This document shows positions 1 to 8,521 of a DNA stretch of 64,000 nucleotides, piece by piece. The position numbers and the translations under genes were made by a program. Position 1 is the stretch's first letter, and each line of letters starts with the position of its first letter. This stretch comes from FEN-1073 sp050010135 (GTDB lineage: Bacteria > Chloroflexota > Anaerolineae > Anaerolineales > RBG-16-64-43), in the NCBI GenBank assembly GCA_050010135.1, contig JBEKLP010000002.1, positions 1-64,000 of the forward strand. Direction: 5' to 3'. The notes under the pieces are model-generated. The model worked only from the letters and a program-made list of their open reading frames with translations. It searched no databases and was not told the DNA's origin.

Positions 1-1163
1 GCGTCGAAAAATTCATCGTACCCATCGGACCGCAGCACCCGGCGCTCAAAGAGCCGGCGCACTTTGAGTTTTCCGTCGACGGTGAAACGGTTACCTCCGC
101 CAGCGTCCGCTTCGGCTACGTCCACCGCGGGCTGGAAAAAGGAGCCGAGAGCCGCAACTGGGCCCAGGCGCTGTACCTGCTCGAGCGCGTGTGCGGCATC
201 TGCTCGCACGCCCATTCGACGGTGTATTCGCTGGGGGTGGAGCGGCTGGCCGGCGTGGCGGCGCCGCCGCGCGCGCAAGCTATCCGCCAGATTTTATTGG
301 AGCTCGAGCGCATCCACAGCCACATGCTGTGGGTGGGCGTAGCCGCGCACGAGGCGGGCTACGACACGCTCTTCATGTACTCCTGGCGCGACCGCGAGAC
401 GGTAATGGACATCCTTGAATCCTTCACCGGCAACCGCGTGAATTATTCCGCCAATGTGTTGGGCGGCGTGAAATACGATCTGGGCCCGGCGCAGCGGGAT
501 TCCATCCTGAGCGGGCTGGAATATCTTGAGAAGCGCCTTCATTATTATCTGAACGTCGTGAACAACGACGAATCCTTCCTCCGCCGGACCCGCGGCGTAG
601 GGACCATGACCACCGAAGAGGCGGAAAATCTCGGGGCGATCGGCCCCGTCGTGCGCGCCTCCGGCGTGCACCGCGACCTGCGGGTGGATGCTCCCTACCT
701 GATGTATGCGGATTTTCCGATCACCATGATTACGGCCACCGCCGGCGACCTGCACGCCCGATTCGTGGTGCGGATCCAGGAGTTGTTCGAATCGACGCGC
801 AACATCCGCGCGCTGATGGAACACCTGCCCGAAGGCGAGCTCTCGGTCCGCTTTCCGCGCAAGGTCCGCGCGGGGGAAACCGTCAGCCGGATCGAAGCGC
901 CCCGCGGCGGATTATTCTATTTCATTAAAAGCGACGGCGGCGAGAATCCGGTGCGGGTCAAAGTCCGCACGCCGAGCCTGCGCAACTTCATGTCGGTCAT
1001 CGTCGGCGCCGTCGGTCATCAGTTGGCTGATGTCCCGATGATCCTCGCCGGCATCGATCCATGCTTTTCCTGCAACGACCGTACCGTGATCGTCCGCCGC
1101 GAAGGGAGTGACGGATCCGCCGCACCTTCCGAATCCGATTCTCGAAAGGATTCCTCCTCGTAG
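1..1163 (+). CDS. Group 4 [NiFe] hydrogenase large (catalytic) subunit, 5' truncated
   Basis: The reading frame is open from the window edge, so the N-terminus is missing. It carries a GPQHP motif near the start. The first nickel-binding motif, RVCGIC followed by SHAH, has its cysteines at bases 192 and 201. The second motif, DPCFSC followed by NDR, has its cysteines at 1062 and 1071. Four Ni-ligating cysteines separate a true hydrogenase from NuoD of complex I. After the Arg of the second motif a 26-residue Ser-rich tail remains, which is the kind of C-terminal extension removed by a maturation protease, and such a protease gene lies three genes downstream. The gene order large subunit, NuoH-like, ferredoxin resembles mbhL-M-N of energy-converting hydrogenases. 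The small subunit and antiporter-like subunits are presumably upstream. The exact subgroup (Mbh-, Ech- or Hyf-like) is not resolved. Confidence 0.93.
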   Translation, partial: VEKFIVPIGPQHPALKEPAHFEFSVDGETVTSASVRFGYVHRGLEKGAESRNWAQALYLLERVCGICSHAHSTVYSLGVERLAGVAAPPRAQAIRQILLELERIHSHMLWVGVAAHEAGYDTLFMYSWRDRETVMDILESFTGNRVNYSANVLGGVKYDLGPAQRDSILSGLEYLEKRLHYYLNVVNNDESFLRRTRGVGTMTTEEAENLGAIGPVVRASGVHRDLRVDAPYLMYADFPITMITATAGDLHARFVVRIQELFESTRNIRALMEHLPEGELSVRFPRKVRAGETVSRIEAPRGGLFYFIKSDGGENPVRVKVRTPSLRNFMSVIVGAVGHQLADVPMILAGIDPCFSCNDRTVIVRREGSDGSAAPSESDSRKDSSS

Positions 1164-1171
1164 AGCAAACC

Positions 1172-2101
1172 ATGAGCATGGACATCTCACCCCTTTTGAA
1201 GATGCTGGTATTCCCGGGCGGGTTGACCCTGATCGCGCTCGGATTGCTATATGAATACATCGACCGCAAATTGGTGGCCCGCTTCCAGAACCGGATCGGG
1301 CCGAGAGTACTCCAACCGCTGGCCGATACGATCAAACTCCTGGCCAAGGAGGAGGTCATCCCCGCAGGCGTTATCCCGCTATTCTTCGTCAGTTTGCCGA
1401 TTATCGCCATGGCCGGCGCGCTGACAGCGGGGCTGTACGTCCCGATGGCCGGGTTTGCGCCCTCCTTTGCGCTTCCCGGCGATCTGATCATCACCGTATT
1501 TTTGCTCGGCCTGCTGACGATCTGCATCGGCCTGGCGGGCGCCAACACCGCGGACCGCTTTTCCCTGCTGGGCGCCACGCGCACTCTCACACAGCTTTTT
1601 TCCTACGAAGCCCCGTTCCTTCTGGCGCTGCTTTGCCCCGCCATCCTGGCCGACTCCTGGCAGATCAGCGTCGTCGATCAGAGCGTGACCGGGCACGTGT
1701 GGCTCGCGCTGCCATTGTTCATCGGATTCTTCGTGGCCGTGATCGGCCTGATGGGCAAGCTGGAATTGGCGCCGTTCGACGCCCCGGAGGCCGAGTCGGA
1801 AATCGTGGCCGGCGCGCTGACCGAATACAGCGGCCGGGGACTCGCGCTCTTCCGCCTCGGAAAAGATGTCGAGCTGGTGATCGGCATAACCCTGGTGTCC
1901 GCGTTCTACCTCGGCGGCCTTTCCAATCCGTTGGAATTCCTACTCAAGACTCTCGGCCTGCTGGTGATTGTGGCCGCGCTGCAGGCGCTTTTTGCCAGGC
2001 TGCGGATCGATCAGACGGTGGGCTTGTGGTGGCGGCTCGGCGCGCTCCTGGCACTGGTCCAACTGCTGATTGTAATAATTCTTAGAGGAGTAATTCTATG
2101 A
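1172..2101 (+). CDS. NuoH/HycD/MbhM-like membrane subunit of the hydrogenase
   Basis: This 309-aa protein is highly hydrophobic, with about eight membrane segments. It has the two signatures of the NuoH family: QNRIGP followed by AD-IKLL-KE near residues 40-60, and PFDAPEAESEIVAGALTEYS around residue 200. In group 4 hydrogenases this subunit anchors the catalytic module in the membrane and forms part of the ion-translocation path. It starts 8 bp after the large-subunit stop. Its stop overlaps the start of the ferredoxin subunit in an ATGA arrangement, so the genes are almost certainly co-translated. Confidence 0.93.
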   Translation: MSMDISPLLKMLVFPGGLTLIALGLLYEYIDRKLVARFQNRIGPRVLQPLADTIKLLAKEEVIPAGVIPLFFVSLPIIAMAGALTAGLYVPMAGFAPSFALPGDLIITVFLLGLLTICIGLAGANTADRFSLLGATRTLTQLFSYEAPFLLALLCPAILADSWQISVVDQSVTGHVWLALPLFIGFFVAVIGLMGKLELAPFDAPEAESEIVAGALTEYSGRGLALFRLGKDVELVIGITLVSAFYLGGLSNPLEFLLKTLGLLVIVAALQALFARLRIDQTVGLWWRLGALLALVQLLIVIILRGVIL

Positions 2102-2520
2102 AAATCGGCTCCATGCTGGGCGAGATTTTCAAGTCGGTATTCCGCAAACCCGCCACCGTGCAATATCCGTACGGGGATCGCCAGCCGGTTCCCGAACGGC
2201 TGCGCGGGACGGTGCGCTATAACCCCGAAAAATGCACCGGATGCACCCTGTGCATGATGGACTGTCCCGCCAACGCAATCGAAATCGTCACCATCGACAA
2301 ACCCAACAAACGCTTCATCATGCGCTTTCACGCCGACCGTTGCACCTACTGCGCGCAGTGCGTGGTCAACTGCCGGTTTAAATGCATCGAGATGTCGAAT
2401 GAAGAGTGGGAACGGGCGGCGCTGACCCGGGAACCGTTTACGGTTACGTATGGACGTGACGAAGACATCCAGAAATTCCTGGAAAGAACCTCTCTCGCAA
2501 GCCCTCAGGAAAAGCCGTAA
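2098..2520 (+). CDS. 2x[4Fe-4S] ferredoxin subunit of the hydrogenase (NuoI/HycF/MbhN-like)
   Basis: This 140-aa protein has two iron-sulfur motifs. The first is CxxCxxCxxxCP at Cys46/49/52/56 and the second is CxxCxxCxxxC at Cys82/85/88/92, where Arg follows the last Cys instead of the usual Pro. The layout is that of NuoI-type subunits that wire electrons between ferredoxin or another donor and the NiFe site. The start overlaps the NuoH-like stop by 4 bp. The 3' end is overlapped for 71 bp by the protease gene in another frame. Confidence 0.92.
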   Translation: MKIGSMLGEIFKSVFRKPATVQYPYGDRQPVPERLRGTVRYNPEKCTGCTLCMMDCPANAIEIVTIDKPNKRFIMRFHADRCTYCAQCVVNCRFKCIEMSNEEWERAALTREPFTVTYGRDEDIQKFLERTSLASPQEKP

Positions 2521-3001
2521 GATCGCCTTCATTGGAGTGGGACAGGAATTGCGCGGCGACGATGCGGCGGGCGTGCTCGTCCTCCGGCGGTTGATGGAAT
2601 CCGCCCGGAAGAATCCCTCCAAATCCAAAGTTAAAGAATCTCAGCGGGATGAACCGCTGCTCTTCGAGGCGGGAGCGCTGCCCGAAGCCGCCACCGGCGC
2701 GCTGCGACGGTATCTGCCGGACTGGGCGGTATTTATCGACTCGGCGGAAATGGGAGAGCCTCCCGGAACGATTCGCTGGGTCGACCCGGAGCAGGCCGAA
2801 GGTTTTACGGGCAGCACGCATACCTTTCCGCTGAGCGGACTTGGCAAATATCTATCCTCGGAATTGGGTTGTCGGGTCGCGATCCTGGGTATCCAACCGA
2901 AAAACCTGGAATTCGATTCGCCTGCATCGGAGGAAGTGATTCGGGCGGTACAGGAAATTGTCGGCTTTGTTAATGCTTGTACAAAGACTGCGCCAAAATA
3001 A
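2450..3001 (+). CDS. Hydrogenase maturation protease (M52/HycI type)
   Basis: This 183-aa protein belongs to the nickel-sensing endopeptidases that cut the C-terminal tail of the large subunit after NiFe insertion. The conserved GxGxELxGDDAxG segment (residues 29-41) includes Glu33. A later FIDSAEMG segment supplies the Asp, and STHTFPLS supplies the His expected at the nickel site by comparison with HybD/HycI. GIQP near the C-terminus is typical of HycI. The only upstream ATG lies inside the ferredoxin gene, giving a long 71-bp overlap and about 23 residues before the core. The next in-frame alternative is a GTG two codons later. Translational coupling is likely. Confidence 0.88.
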   Translation: MDVTKTSRNSWKEPLSQALRKSRKIAFIGVGQELRGDDAAGVLVLRRLMESARKNPSKSKVKESQRDEPLLFEAGALPEAATGALRRYLPDWAVFIDSAEMGEPPGTIRWVDPEQAEGFTGSTHTFPLSGLGKYLSSELGCRVAILGIQPKNLEFDSPASEEVIRAVQEIVGFVNACTKTAPK

Positions 3002-3013
3002 GATCCTGCCCCA

Positions 3014-3078
3014 TTATCATTGATGCCCTATAGGTTCAAATTGGATCGGGATGGATCATCGCTTTATCATTGATACCC
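3014..3078. repeat. Two 15-bp near-identical direct repeats, 50 bp apart
   Basis: TTATCATTGATGCCC at 3014-3028 recurs as TTATCATTGATACCC at 3064-3078. They lie in the intergenic space between the hydrogenase protease and the convergent Rieske gene, just before a perfect palindrome. The function is unknown. They may be the edge of a small repeat element. Confidence 0.5.
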
Positions 3079-3087
3079 CCCTTGACT

Positions 3088-3126
3088 TAAATTGTAGCCG
3101 GGATGGACCATCCCGGCTACAATTTA
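3088..3126. repeat. Perfect 39-bp palindrome (REP-like)
   Basis: The left arm TAAATTGTAGCCGGGATGG (3088-3106) is followed by a single A and its exact reverse complement (3108-3126). It lies between two convergent genes, so it could act as a bidirectional transcription stop, but no clear T-tract follows. A decayed relative with the same GTAGCCGG core lies at about 43324-43353. This points to a dispersed palindromic family rather than a gene-specific terminator. Confidence 0.8.
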
Positions 3127-3197
3127 CTTTTATGGAAGAGAGAGACGGGCGACGCGGGCTTGATGAACACCCGATGCATCGTTACACCGCATAGTCG

Positions 3198-3644
3198 TCA
3201 GGCGGTTATTGTCACCGTCAATCCGGATATCGTGGCCGTATGTTGGCGCAGCGGGTTCTGGGAGGGACCTCGGACCACGCCGCCTTGTGTATCATATTGC
3301 GATCCATGACACGGGCAAGTGGATATGCCGTTTTGAAACGCACCGATTGTGCAGCCCAAGTGGGTGCATTTCCGGCTGAATGCCAAAACGGAAGCAGGCC
3401 CCGACCGGTATAAAAGAATGCCCTGCGGATCCAAACTATTGGCATCCAGCGCGAGTGTTCCGCCGACGGTCGCCAACGGTTGGTTTTCCGGTTGGGTCAG
3501 ATCGAGGATGATGGAACTGCCGGAACCACAGCTCGAAAGCAGGCTTCCCCCGATCGCGACCCCGCCGGAAATGGCGATCGTTTTTAGAAATTCCCTGCGG
3601 CCGATTTTTCCGCCTGCGGTTTTTGCTTTCCGATGGTTCATCAT
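3198..3644 (-). CDS. Tat-exported Rieske [2Fe-2S] protein
   Basis: This 148-aa protein has a twin-arginine signal (GRREFLK, residues 15-21), a hydrophobic stretch and a possible lipobox ending in Cys39. The Rieske motifs are CTHLGC (Cys93, His95, Cys98) and CPCHG (Cys110, Cys112, His113), so both Cys-His ligand pairs and the disulfide cysteines are present. It would sit outside the membrane as a one-electron carrier. No cytochrome b partner lies nearby, so it may serve an alternative complex or act alone. An AGGAG lies a few bases upstream of tandem ATG codons; either could start the protein. Confidence 0.92.
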   Translation of the reverse strand: MMNHRKAKTAGGKIGRREFLKTIAISGGVAIGGSLLSSCGSGSSIILDLTQPENQPLATVGGTLALDANSLDPQGILLYRSGPASVLAFSRKCTHLGCTIGAFQNGISTCPCHGSQYDTQGGVVRGPSQNPLRQHTATISGLTVTITA

Positions 3645-3685
3645 GTTCTCCTATTCATCGAAGAGGGATGAGGCGATGCGGGAAT

Positions 3686-4360
3686 TCATCGCTCGCCAAA
3701 TACTTCCAACGTTTCCGGCACCGCTTCGGGTGCGAACAGTTTTACATTGCGCAGAATATGCTCCAGGTGATTTTTCACCGCCTCTCCGGTGATCCCCGGC
3801 GGAGCGTACGCGGTAAATACGGCGTTCTTCGTCTCCGGACGGATCTGGGTGCGCCGGTCGGGCCCGTAAATCACGCTCGAGATCACACCTTCACCGTCGC
3901 GGATGTACATATCCCCCGCCTTGAGGGTTTGCGTCTCGCCTCGCAGAAGCGTGTACGTTTCCCTCCCTCCCGCTGCATCCAGGGTTAACGGCAACCGCAA
4001 CACGTCCAGATCGTGCCCGGCGGTGAGTAGTAGATCCTCCATTTCCGCCATGAACATCGCTTCCACCAGCGCGGCGACGCTGGGAATGGGCTTTCCTTTA
4101 AACACGATCGATTCAAGTTGAAGCTGGATGTGATACGTTTTTTTAAAACGCCGGTAATATTCATCGTATGCGCGCAATTCGGGAAGCCGGAGGAGCGCCG
4201 GACGGTCAAAGCCGGAAAAACGGGCGCGTAATTCCGTTTCCAGGTCGGTTTTTCTTTTATCAAGCCCGGCATGTTGCGTCGGGTTGGCCGCACCGCGCAT
4301 GACGAGAATTCCCGCGTGCGCCTCCGGATAAGCGGCCTTCCAAACCTGGGCGATATTCAT
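3686..4360 (-). CDS. Stand-alone B3/4 domain protein (PheRS beta editing-domain relative)
   Basis: The 224-aa product resembles free-standing B3/4 domains, the fold used by the phenylalanyl-tRNA synthetase beta subunit for editing. Typical segments are the YDEYYRRFKKTY stretch, IPSVAALVEAMFMAEME and AGHDLD. Family members are thought to bind tRNA or hydrolyse mis-charged tRNA, but the substrate cannot be read from the sequence. The ATG at 4360 follows AGGAG at 7-bp spacing, better than the TTG one codon upstream. It lies between the Rieske and desaturase genes on the same strand. Confidence 0.7.
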   Translation of the reverse strand: MNIAQVWKAAYPEAHAGILVMRGAANPTQHAGLDKRKTDLETELRARFSGFDRPALLRLPELRAYDEYYRRFKKTYHIQLQLESIVFKGKPIPSVAALVEAMFMAEMEDLLLTAGHDLDVLRLPLTLDAAGGRETYTLLRGETQTLKAGDMYIRDGEGVISSVIYGPDRRTQIRPETKNAVFTAYAPPGITGEAVKNHLEHILRNVKLFAPEAVPETLEVFGER

Positions 4361-4433
4361 CAAGCCGCTCCTTCCTTCTTCCGAAATTTTACGCCTTTCC
4401 CGAAATCCAAGAGTCCCGATTCCCCGACCGTTC

Positions 4434-5369
4434 TCAATGCCGCCACGGGTCCGGCGACGACGCCGCGAAATGGTCGGGCTTTCCCTGCAGGATCCTGCCC
4501 AAAATTCCCAGGTAATCCCTGAAAGTGATGTAAACCGCTTTCTCCGGCAGGGGAACCACGCCCGGGAAAGGACGCAGATATTGTTTGTTCAGGATGTGAT
4601 GGAGAACGTGCTCCTCCGAATCGCCGTGGGTGAAAAACAGGATGATGGATTCGATCACCCCCGCCTTTTTGAGATTGCGCGTCCAGACGTTCCGCTCGTC
4701 GAACGTCCCGTCGACATACAGGTTGCCGTGCTCGATCAGTTGGGATTGATGCAGCACGAAGGAGTTCAGCCAGATGCTGGCAACAAATGGAACAACGATC
4801 TGGGCGAGCGATACCCCGAAAATCCGGTGCGCGAGAAATCCGATCCCGCCCATGATGATCACCCAGGCAAGAATCGAAATGGGCAGTTTCCAAATCCGGT
4901 ATCGCTTGGAAAACCGCGGATCCAGCGGAACGGCCAGGCTTGCCATAAGCACGAGCCACGCAACACCAATGATAACTTCCAGCCAGTTGTAGATAATCCG
5001 GACCGCGCGATTCCGGACCTCCCCCACCGGGTGGAATTCCGCGTCTTCATAGGTATGCACCTTGGAATGGTGGAACCCGTGGGTCATCTGATACAACTGG
5101 GGATCGGAAAGCAGCATCAACGCGAAGACGTTGTAGAAAAAACCGTTAGGGATGTTGGGAACGTATTTGTGCCAGCTCTCGTGCATCAGGAATCCCACCC
5201 AGGTGAACAGGTAGATCCCCGGAAAGATCATATACAACAGCGAAAAGATCCCCAGCCGGGCGAACACCCACGGAAGGAAGAAGAGATAGGCCGGCCAGAG
5301 GAAAAGAACCAACCAATATTTAATGGCTTGCCGGCGGATTAGGCCCTCGGGAACTAGTGTCGTCGTCAT
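4434..5369 (-). CDS. Membrane fatty-acid desaturase/hydroxylase-like protein
   Basis: The 311-aa protein has about four to six membrane segments and the histidine boxes of di-iron membrane desaturases: HESWH (His63, His67), HGFHHSKVH (His97, 100, 101, 105), and HGDSEEHVLHH (His248, 254, 257, 258). These would hold a di-iron centre that uses O2 to oxidise a lipid chain. The substrate is unknown; carotenoid or fatty-acid substrates are both possible. Presence of an oxygen-dependent enzyme near a hydrogenase suggests facultative or microaerobic life. The gene is followed after 73 bp by the B3/4 gene on the same strand. Confidence 0.85.
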   Translation of the reverse strand: MTTTLVPEGLIRRQAIKYWLVLFLWPAYLFFLPWVFARLGIFSLLYMIFPGIYLFTWVGFLMHESWHKYVPNIPNGFFYNVFALMLLSDPQLYQMTHGFHHSKVHTYEDAEFHPVGEVRNRAVRIIYNWLEVIIGVAWLVLMASLAVPLDPRFSKRYRIWKLPISILAWVIIMGGIGFLAHRIFGVSLAQIVVPFVASIWLNSFVLHQSQLIEHGNLYVDGTFDERNVWTRNLKKAGVIESIILFFTHGDSEEHVLHHILNKQYLRPFPGVVPLPEKAVYITFRDYLGILGRILQGKPDHFAASSPDPWRH

Positions 5370-5516
5370 GACTTCCCTCCGATATCAGGTTGGGTTCTCC
5401 GGAAGATGAATTATATTCCATCTGGGAGACAACCTTCACTGCCGAACCTTCATGAAAATCCCGGCATCACGATTAACCGATTGAGATACAATCCATTTGG
5501 CGGAGGCCTGTGAAGT

Positions 5517-6425
5517 ATGGACGACATCGTTCTGAGAACCGCGAAGCTTCGCAAATATTTTCGAAGGGTGAAGGCTGTGGAAGATGTGAGTCTGGAAGTT
5601 CATCGCGGGAGCGTGTTTGGTTTCCTAGGGCCGAACGGATCGGGCAAGACGACCACGATCGGAATGATCCTCAGCCTCCTTCGCCCGAACGCCGGAAGCG
5701 TGACCCTTTTCGGCGAGCCGGTTACTCTGGGAGGGAATTTTCCCTTGCGCCGGGTGGGATCGCTCATGGGCCTGCCCGCGCTTGTGCCGTACATGACTGC
5801 GCGGGAAAATCTCACGCTGATGAGCCGCTTGTATCCGGGTATTTCTCCCGGGCGGGTGGATGAAGTGCTGGAGATTGTGGGGTTGGAGAGCGTGGCCAAA
5901 CGCAATGCGGGCAGATTCTCTTCCGGCATGAAGCAACGCCTGGGGCTCGGGATCGCCCTCCTGCATCAACCCGAATTGCTGATTCTGGACGAACCCACCA
6001 ATGGGATGGATCCGGCCGGGATGCACGAGACCCGCAACCTGCTGCGGAAGCTGGCCGATGCCGGAATGACGGTCTTTCTCAGCAGCCACCTGCTGCATGA
6101 GGTGGAGCAGATTTGCGATGAGGTGGCCATCCTGAGCAAGGGATCGATCGTCGCCCAGGGCAATATCGCCGCGCTGCTTGGAAAAGGGAACGTCACGGTG
6201 AAAGCGCGCGTTCCCTCCCCGGAGGAAGCCGCAGCCGTTCTGCGCGCGCAGCCCGGCGTTACCGAGGCCCAGGCGAACGGAGCGTACGTGCTGGTCAAGG
6301 GGATCCCGAGCGAAGCGGTGATCGTCTGCCTCGTTTCGAACGGGATGGTTCCCAACGAGGTCACCACGGGAAGGCCGGATCTGGAGGAACTCTTCCTCGG
6401 GCTGACCGGCTCGGACATATCCTGA
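5517..6425 (+). CDS. ABC transporter ATP-binding protein (DrrA/CcmA-like)
   Basis: This 302-aa ATPase contains Walker A GPNGSGKTT (residues 38-46), the signature SSGMKQR (135-141), Walker B LLILDEP (154-160) and an H-loop in SSHLLHE. The C-terminal about 80 residues form the extension typical of ABC-2-type exporters. It pairs with the permease gene that begins 53 bp downstream. The exported substrate is unknown. The chosen ATG follows GGAGG at about 11 bp. Confidence 0.92.
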   Translation: MDDIVLRTAKLRKYFRRVKAVEDVSLEVHRGSVFGFLGPNGSGKTTTIGMILSLLRPNAGSVTLFGEPVTLGGNFPLRRVGSLMGLPALVPYMTARENLTLMSRLYPGISPGRVDEVLEIVGLESVAKRNAGRFSSGMKQRLGLGIALLHQPELLILDEPTNGMDPAGMHETRNLLRKLADAGMTVFLSSHLLHEVEQICDEVAILSKGSIVAQGNIAALLGKGNVTVKARVPSPEEAAAVLRAQPGVTEAQANGAYVLVKGIPSEAVIVCLVSNGMVPNEVTTGRPDLEELFLGLTGSDIS

Positions 6426-6478
6426 AATCCAACCCACCGCGCGGGGTCTATCCGGAATCCTTCCGAAAGGAAACCGAT

Positions 6479-7318
6479 ATGTTTTGGAACTTAATATCCA
6501 TGGAACATAGTAAAAATTTCCGGCGCCTTACGCTTTGGATCGGGCTGATTCTGATTTCGGCTTTTCTGGCGGGTTCCTTTATCGTTGAGAATGCATACTT
6601 GGTAGATCTTCAAACCCAGCCGCAGGTGCAATCCGATACGATCGAAGAGTACAAACAATTGGTCACTTTACCCGCCGCACTGTCGACCTCCCTGAGTTTC
6701 GGCGCTTCTTCCGGAGTCCTGCTGGTGATCATTTTCGTGGGGACGATGACGGCTCAGGAATATCCTTGGCGGACCATTAACTTACTAGTCGGTCACGGCG
6801 CCCCGCGCTTTTCTCTGATCGCCGCGAAGTTCCTTTCCTTCCTTTTACCTATCCTTGGCATGGTGCTGGTTCCGCTGATCGTGGGAGGGGTTTGCGGCGG
6901 CGCAGCAACGATTCATTATTATGGGGGCATCGATCCAAGCCGTGTGGATTTCGGGCGGATTGGGATTACGGTGGTCGGGAGCGTCTATTCGCTCCTGCCC
7001 TACGCAGCCATAACCTTTTTTGTCGCCATTCTCACCCGCTCCGCCGCAGCCACTATCGGGATAAGCCTCGGATATTTTTTTATTCTGGAAAACCTGGTCG
7101 CGTTAATTCTCTGGCCTTTGGGAGGGGTGTGGGAAAAGATCGGCGACTATCTTCCGGGAGTGATGGCCTATACTTGGATTTCGACGCTTCAAGCAAGCCA
7201 AAAATTTAATTTCCATTCTGCGGAATTCACTTCAGCCGTAATCGGCATCGCCGCGTATGGCTTGCTTTTCTTCCTGTTCTCTGCCTTGATTTTCCGGGGG
7301 CAAGATCTGGGTGGATGA
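6479..7318 (+). CDS. ABC-2 type permease
   Basis: The 279-aa protein has six predicted membrane segments and a sizeable extracytoplasmic loop after the first helix. The pattern is typical of ABC-2 permeases encoded next to a DrrA-like ATPase. An AAGGAAACC ribosome site precedes the ATG. It presumably forms a homodimer with two copies of the upstream ATPase. Its 3' end is followed closely by a lipoprotein gene. Confidence 0.88.
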   Translation: MFWNLISMEHSKNFRRLTLWIGLILISAFLAGSFIVENAYLVDLQTQPQVQSDTIEEYKQLVTLPAALSTSLSFGASSGVLLVIIFVGTMTAQEYPWRTINLLVGHGAPRFSLIAAKFLSFLLPILGMVLVPLIVGGVCGGAATIHYYGGIDPSRVDFGRIGITVVGSVYSLLPYAAITFFVAILTRSAAATIGISLGYFFILENLVALILWPLGGVWEKIGDYLPGVMAYTWISTLQASQKFNFHSAEFTSAVIGIAAYGLLFFLFSALIFRGQDLGG

Positions 7319-7409
7319 CAGTTCCATCCATCAGGATCCCGCCGAGTCGACCTTTCTCCGATCGCCCTTCGTATTCGCCGGACGCGCAGCCAGTTTCCGG
7401 GACGGGATT

Positions 7410-8321
7410 ATGAAGAACCGTGAAGTCTATCTCCTCATCCTTTGCGTGCCTGCCGCCGCCTTCTTCCTTTCCGGCTGCACCGCTCCTACGTCCGGTTCCC
7501 GCCTGATGGGAACTCAGGGCAAAACGCGAACCGTCGAACATACAATCAACGTTCCGTCCGGTTCCAGTCCCCTCCGATCCCCTACCGTTGGCGGGATTGC
7601 CTCAACCTGGTGGAAGCCCAAGATCGGAATCACCTGGCAATGGCAGCTCACCGGCGAAGATATCGACATTTCGATCGACGCGGACGTTTACGATATCGAT
7701 TTATTTGACAACGGCGCGGACACTGTGGCTTCGCTGCAACTGCAAGACCGCCGCACCGTGTGTTACCTCAGCGCCGGCAGTTGGGAGGACTGGCGGCCGG
7801 ACGCCGCCGCCTTCCCGAAGGAAATCCTCGGGAAGGATTACGAAGGCCGGCCGGGCGAGAAATGGCTCGACATTCGTCGGATCGATAAGCTCGGGTCCAT
7901 CCTTGGGGCGCGTTTGGACCTCTGTAAAGCCAAGGGCTTCGACGCCGTGGAACCCGATAACGTCGACGGGTATCAGAATGAGACTGGTTTCCCGCTGACC
8001 GCCGAGGATCAATTGCGGTTCAATCGCTGGTTGGCGCAGGAAGCCCACCGCCGCGGACTGGCCATCGCGCTTAAGAATGACGCGGAGCAGGCGCCGGATC
8101 TGTTTACGGATTTCGATTTTGCCCTGACGGAGGATTGCTTCGATCAGGGTTGGTGTGACCTGACACTGCCGTTCCTTCAAAACGGGAAACCTGTCCTGGA
8201 TGCGGAATACACCGATACGGGGATCACCCTCAGCGCCTTCTGCCCGCGCGCGGGGGAGCTCGGTATCCGCGCCATCCTCAAGCATCGCACCCTGGACGCC
8301 TGGAGGCAGGTTTGTTCCTAG
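7410..8321 (+). CDS. GH114-type lipoprotein (endo-alpha-1,4-polygalactosaminidase-like)
   Basis: The product has a lipoprotein signal with LSGC (Cys23) if started at 7410. An upstream ATG at 7311 would put about 33 residues in front of the signal and overlap the permease, so it is less likely. The rest is a TIM-barrel of the glycoside hydrolase 114 type: WQWQL near the start, YDIDLFDN, CYLSAGSWEDWR, GAVEPDNVDG-like VEPDNVDGY, and ALTEDCF. Known members cleave galactosaminogalactan-type polymers. Here the substrate is inferred only at family level. It may act on extracellular polysaccharide on the cell surface. Confidence 0.85.
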   Translation: MKNREVYLLILCVPAAAFFLSGCTAPTSGSRLMGTQGKTRTVEHTINVPSGSSPLRSPTVGGIASTWWKPKIGITWQWQLTGEDIDISIDADVYDIDLFDNGADTVASLQLQDRRTVCYLSAGSWEDWRPDAAAFPKEILGKDYEGRPGEKWLDIRRIDKLGSILGARLDLCKAKGFDAVEPDNVDGYQNETGFPLTAEDQLRFNRWLAQEAHRRGLAIALKNDAEQAPDLFTDFDFALTEDCFDQGWCDLTLPFLQNGKPVLDAEYTDTGITLSAFCPRAGELGIRAILKHRTLDAWRQVCS

Positions 8322-8521
8322 CGAACGGGAACCGATCTCTTGCTTTTGATCCCGTGGAAGAATAACCAGCATCTCTCTTCGCCAAATGTTTTTAAACCAA
8401 TTTTCCTATATACTACTTCCTATCCCCCGTTTTCACTGTCCGTTCCACAGATCGGGGAAAAAGGCTTGATGGAAAGAGCCGTTCATTACAACATTTCCAT
8501 TTTTTTCCATAGGAGGGCATT

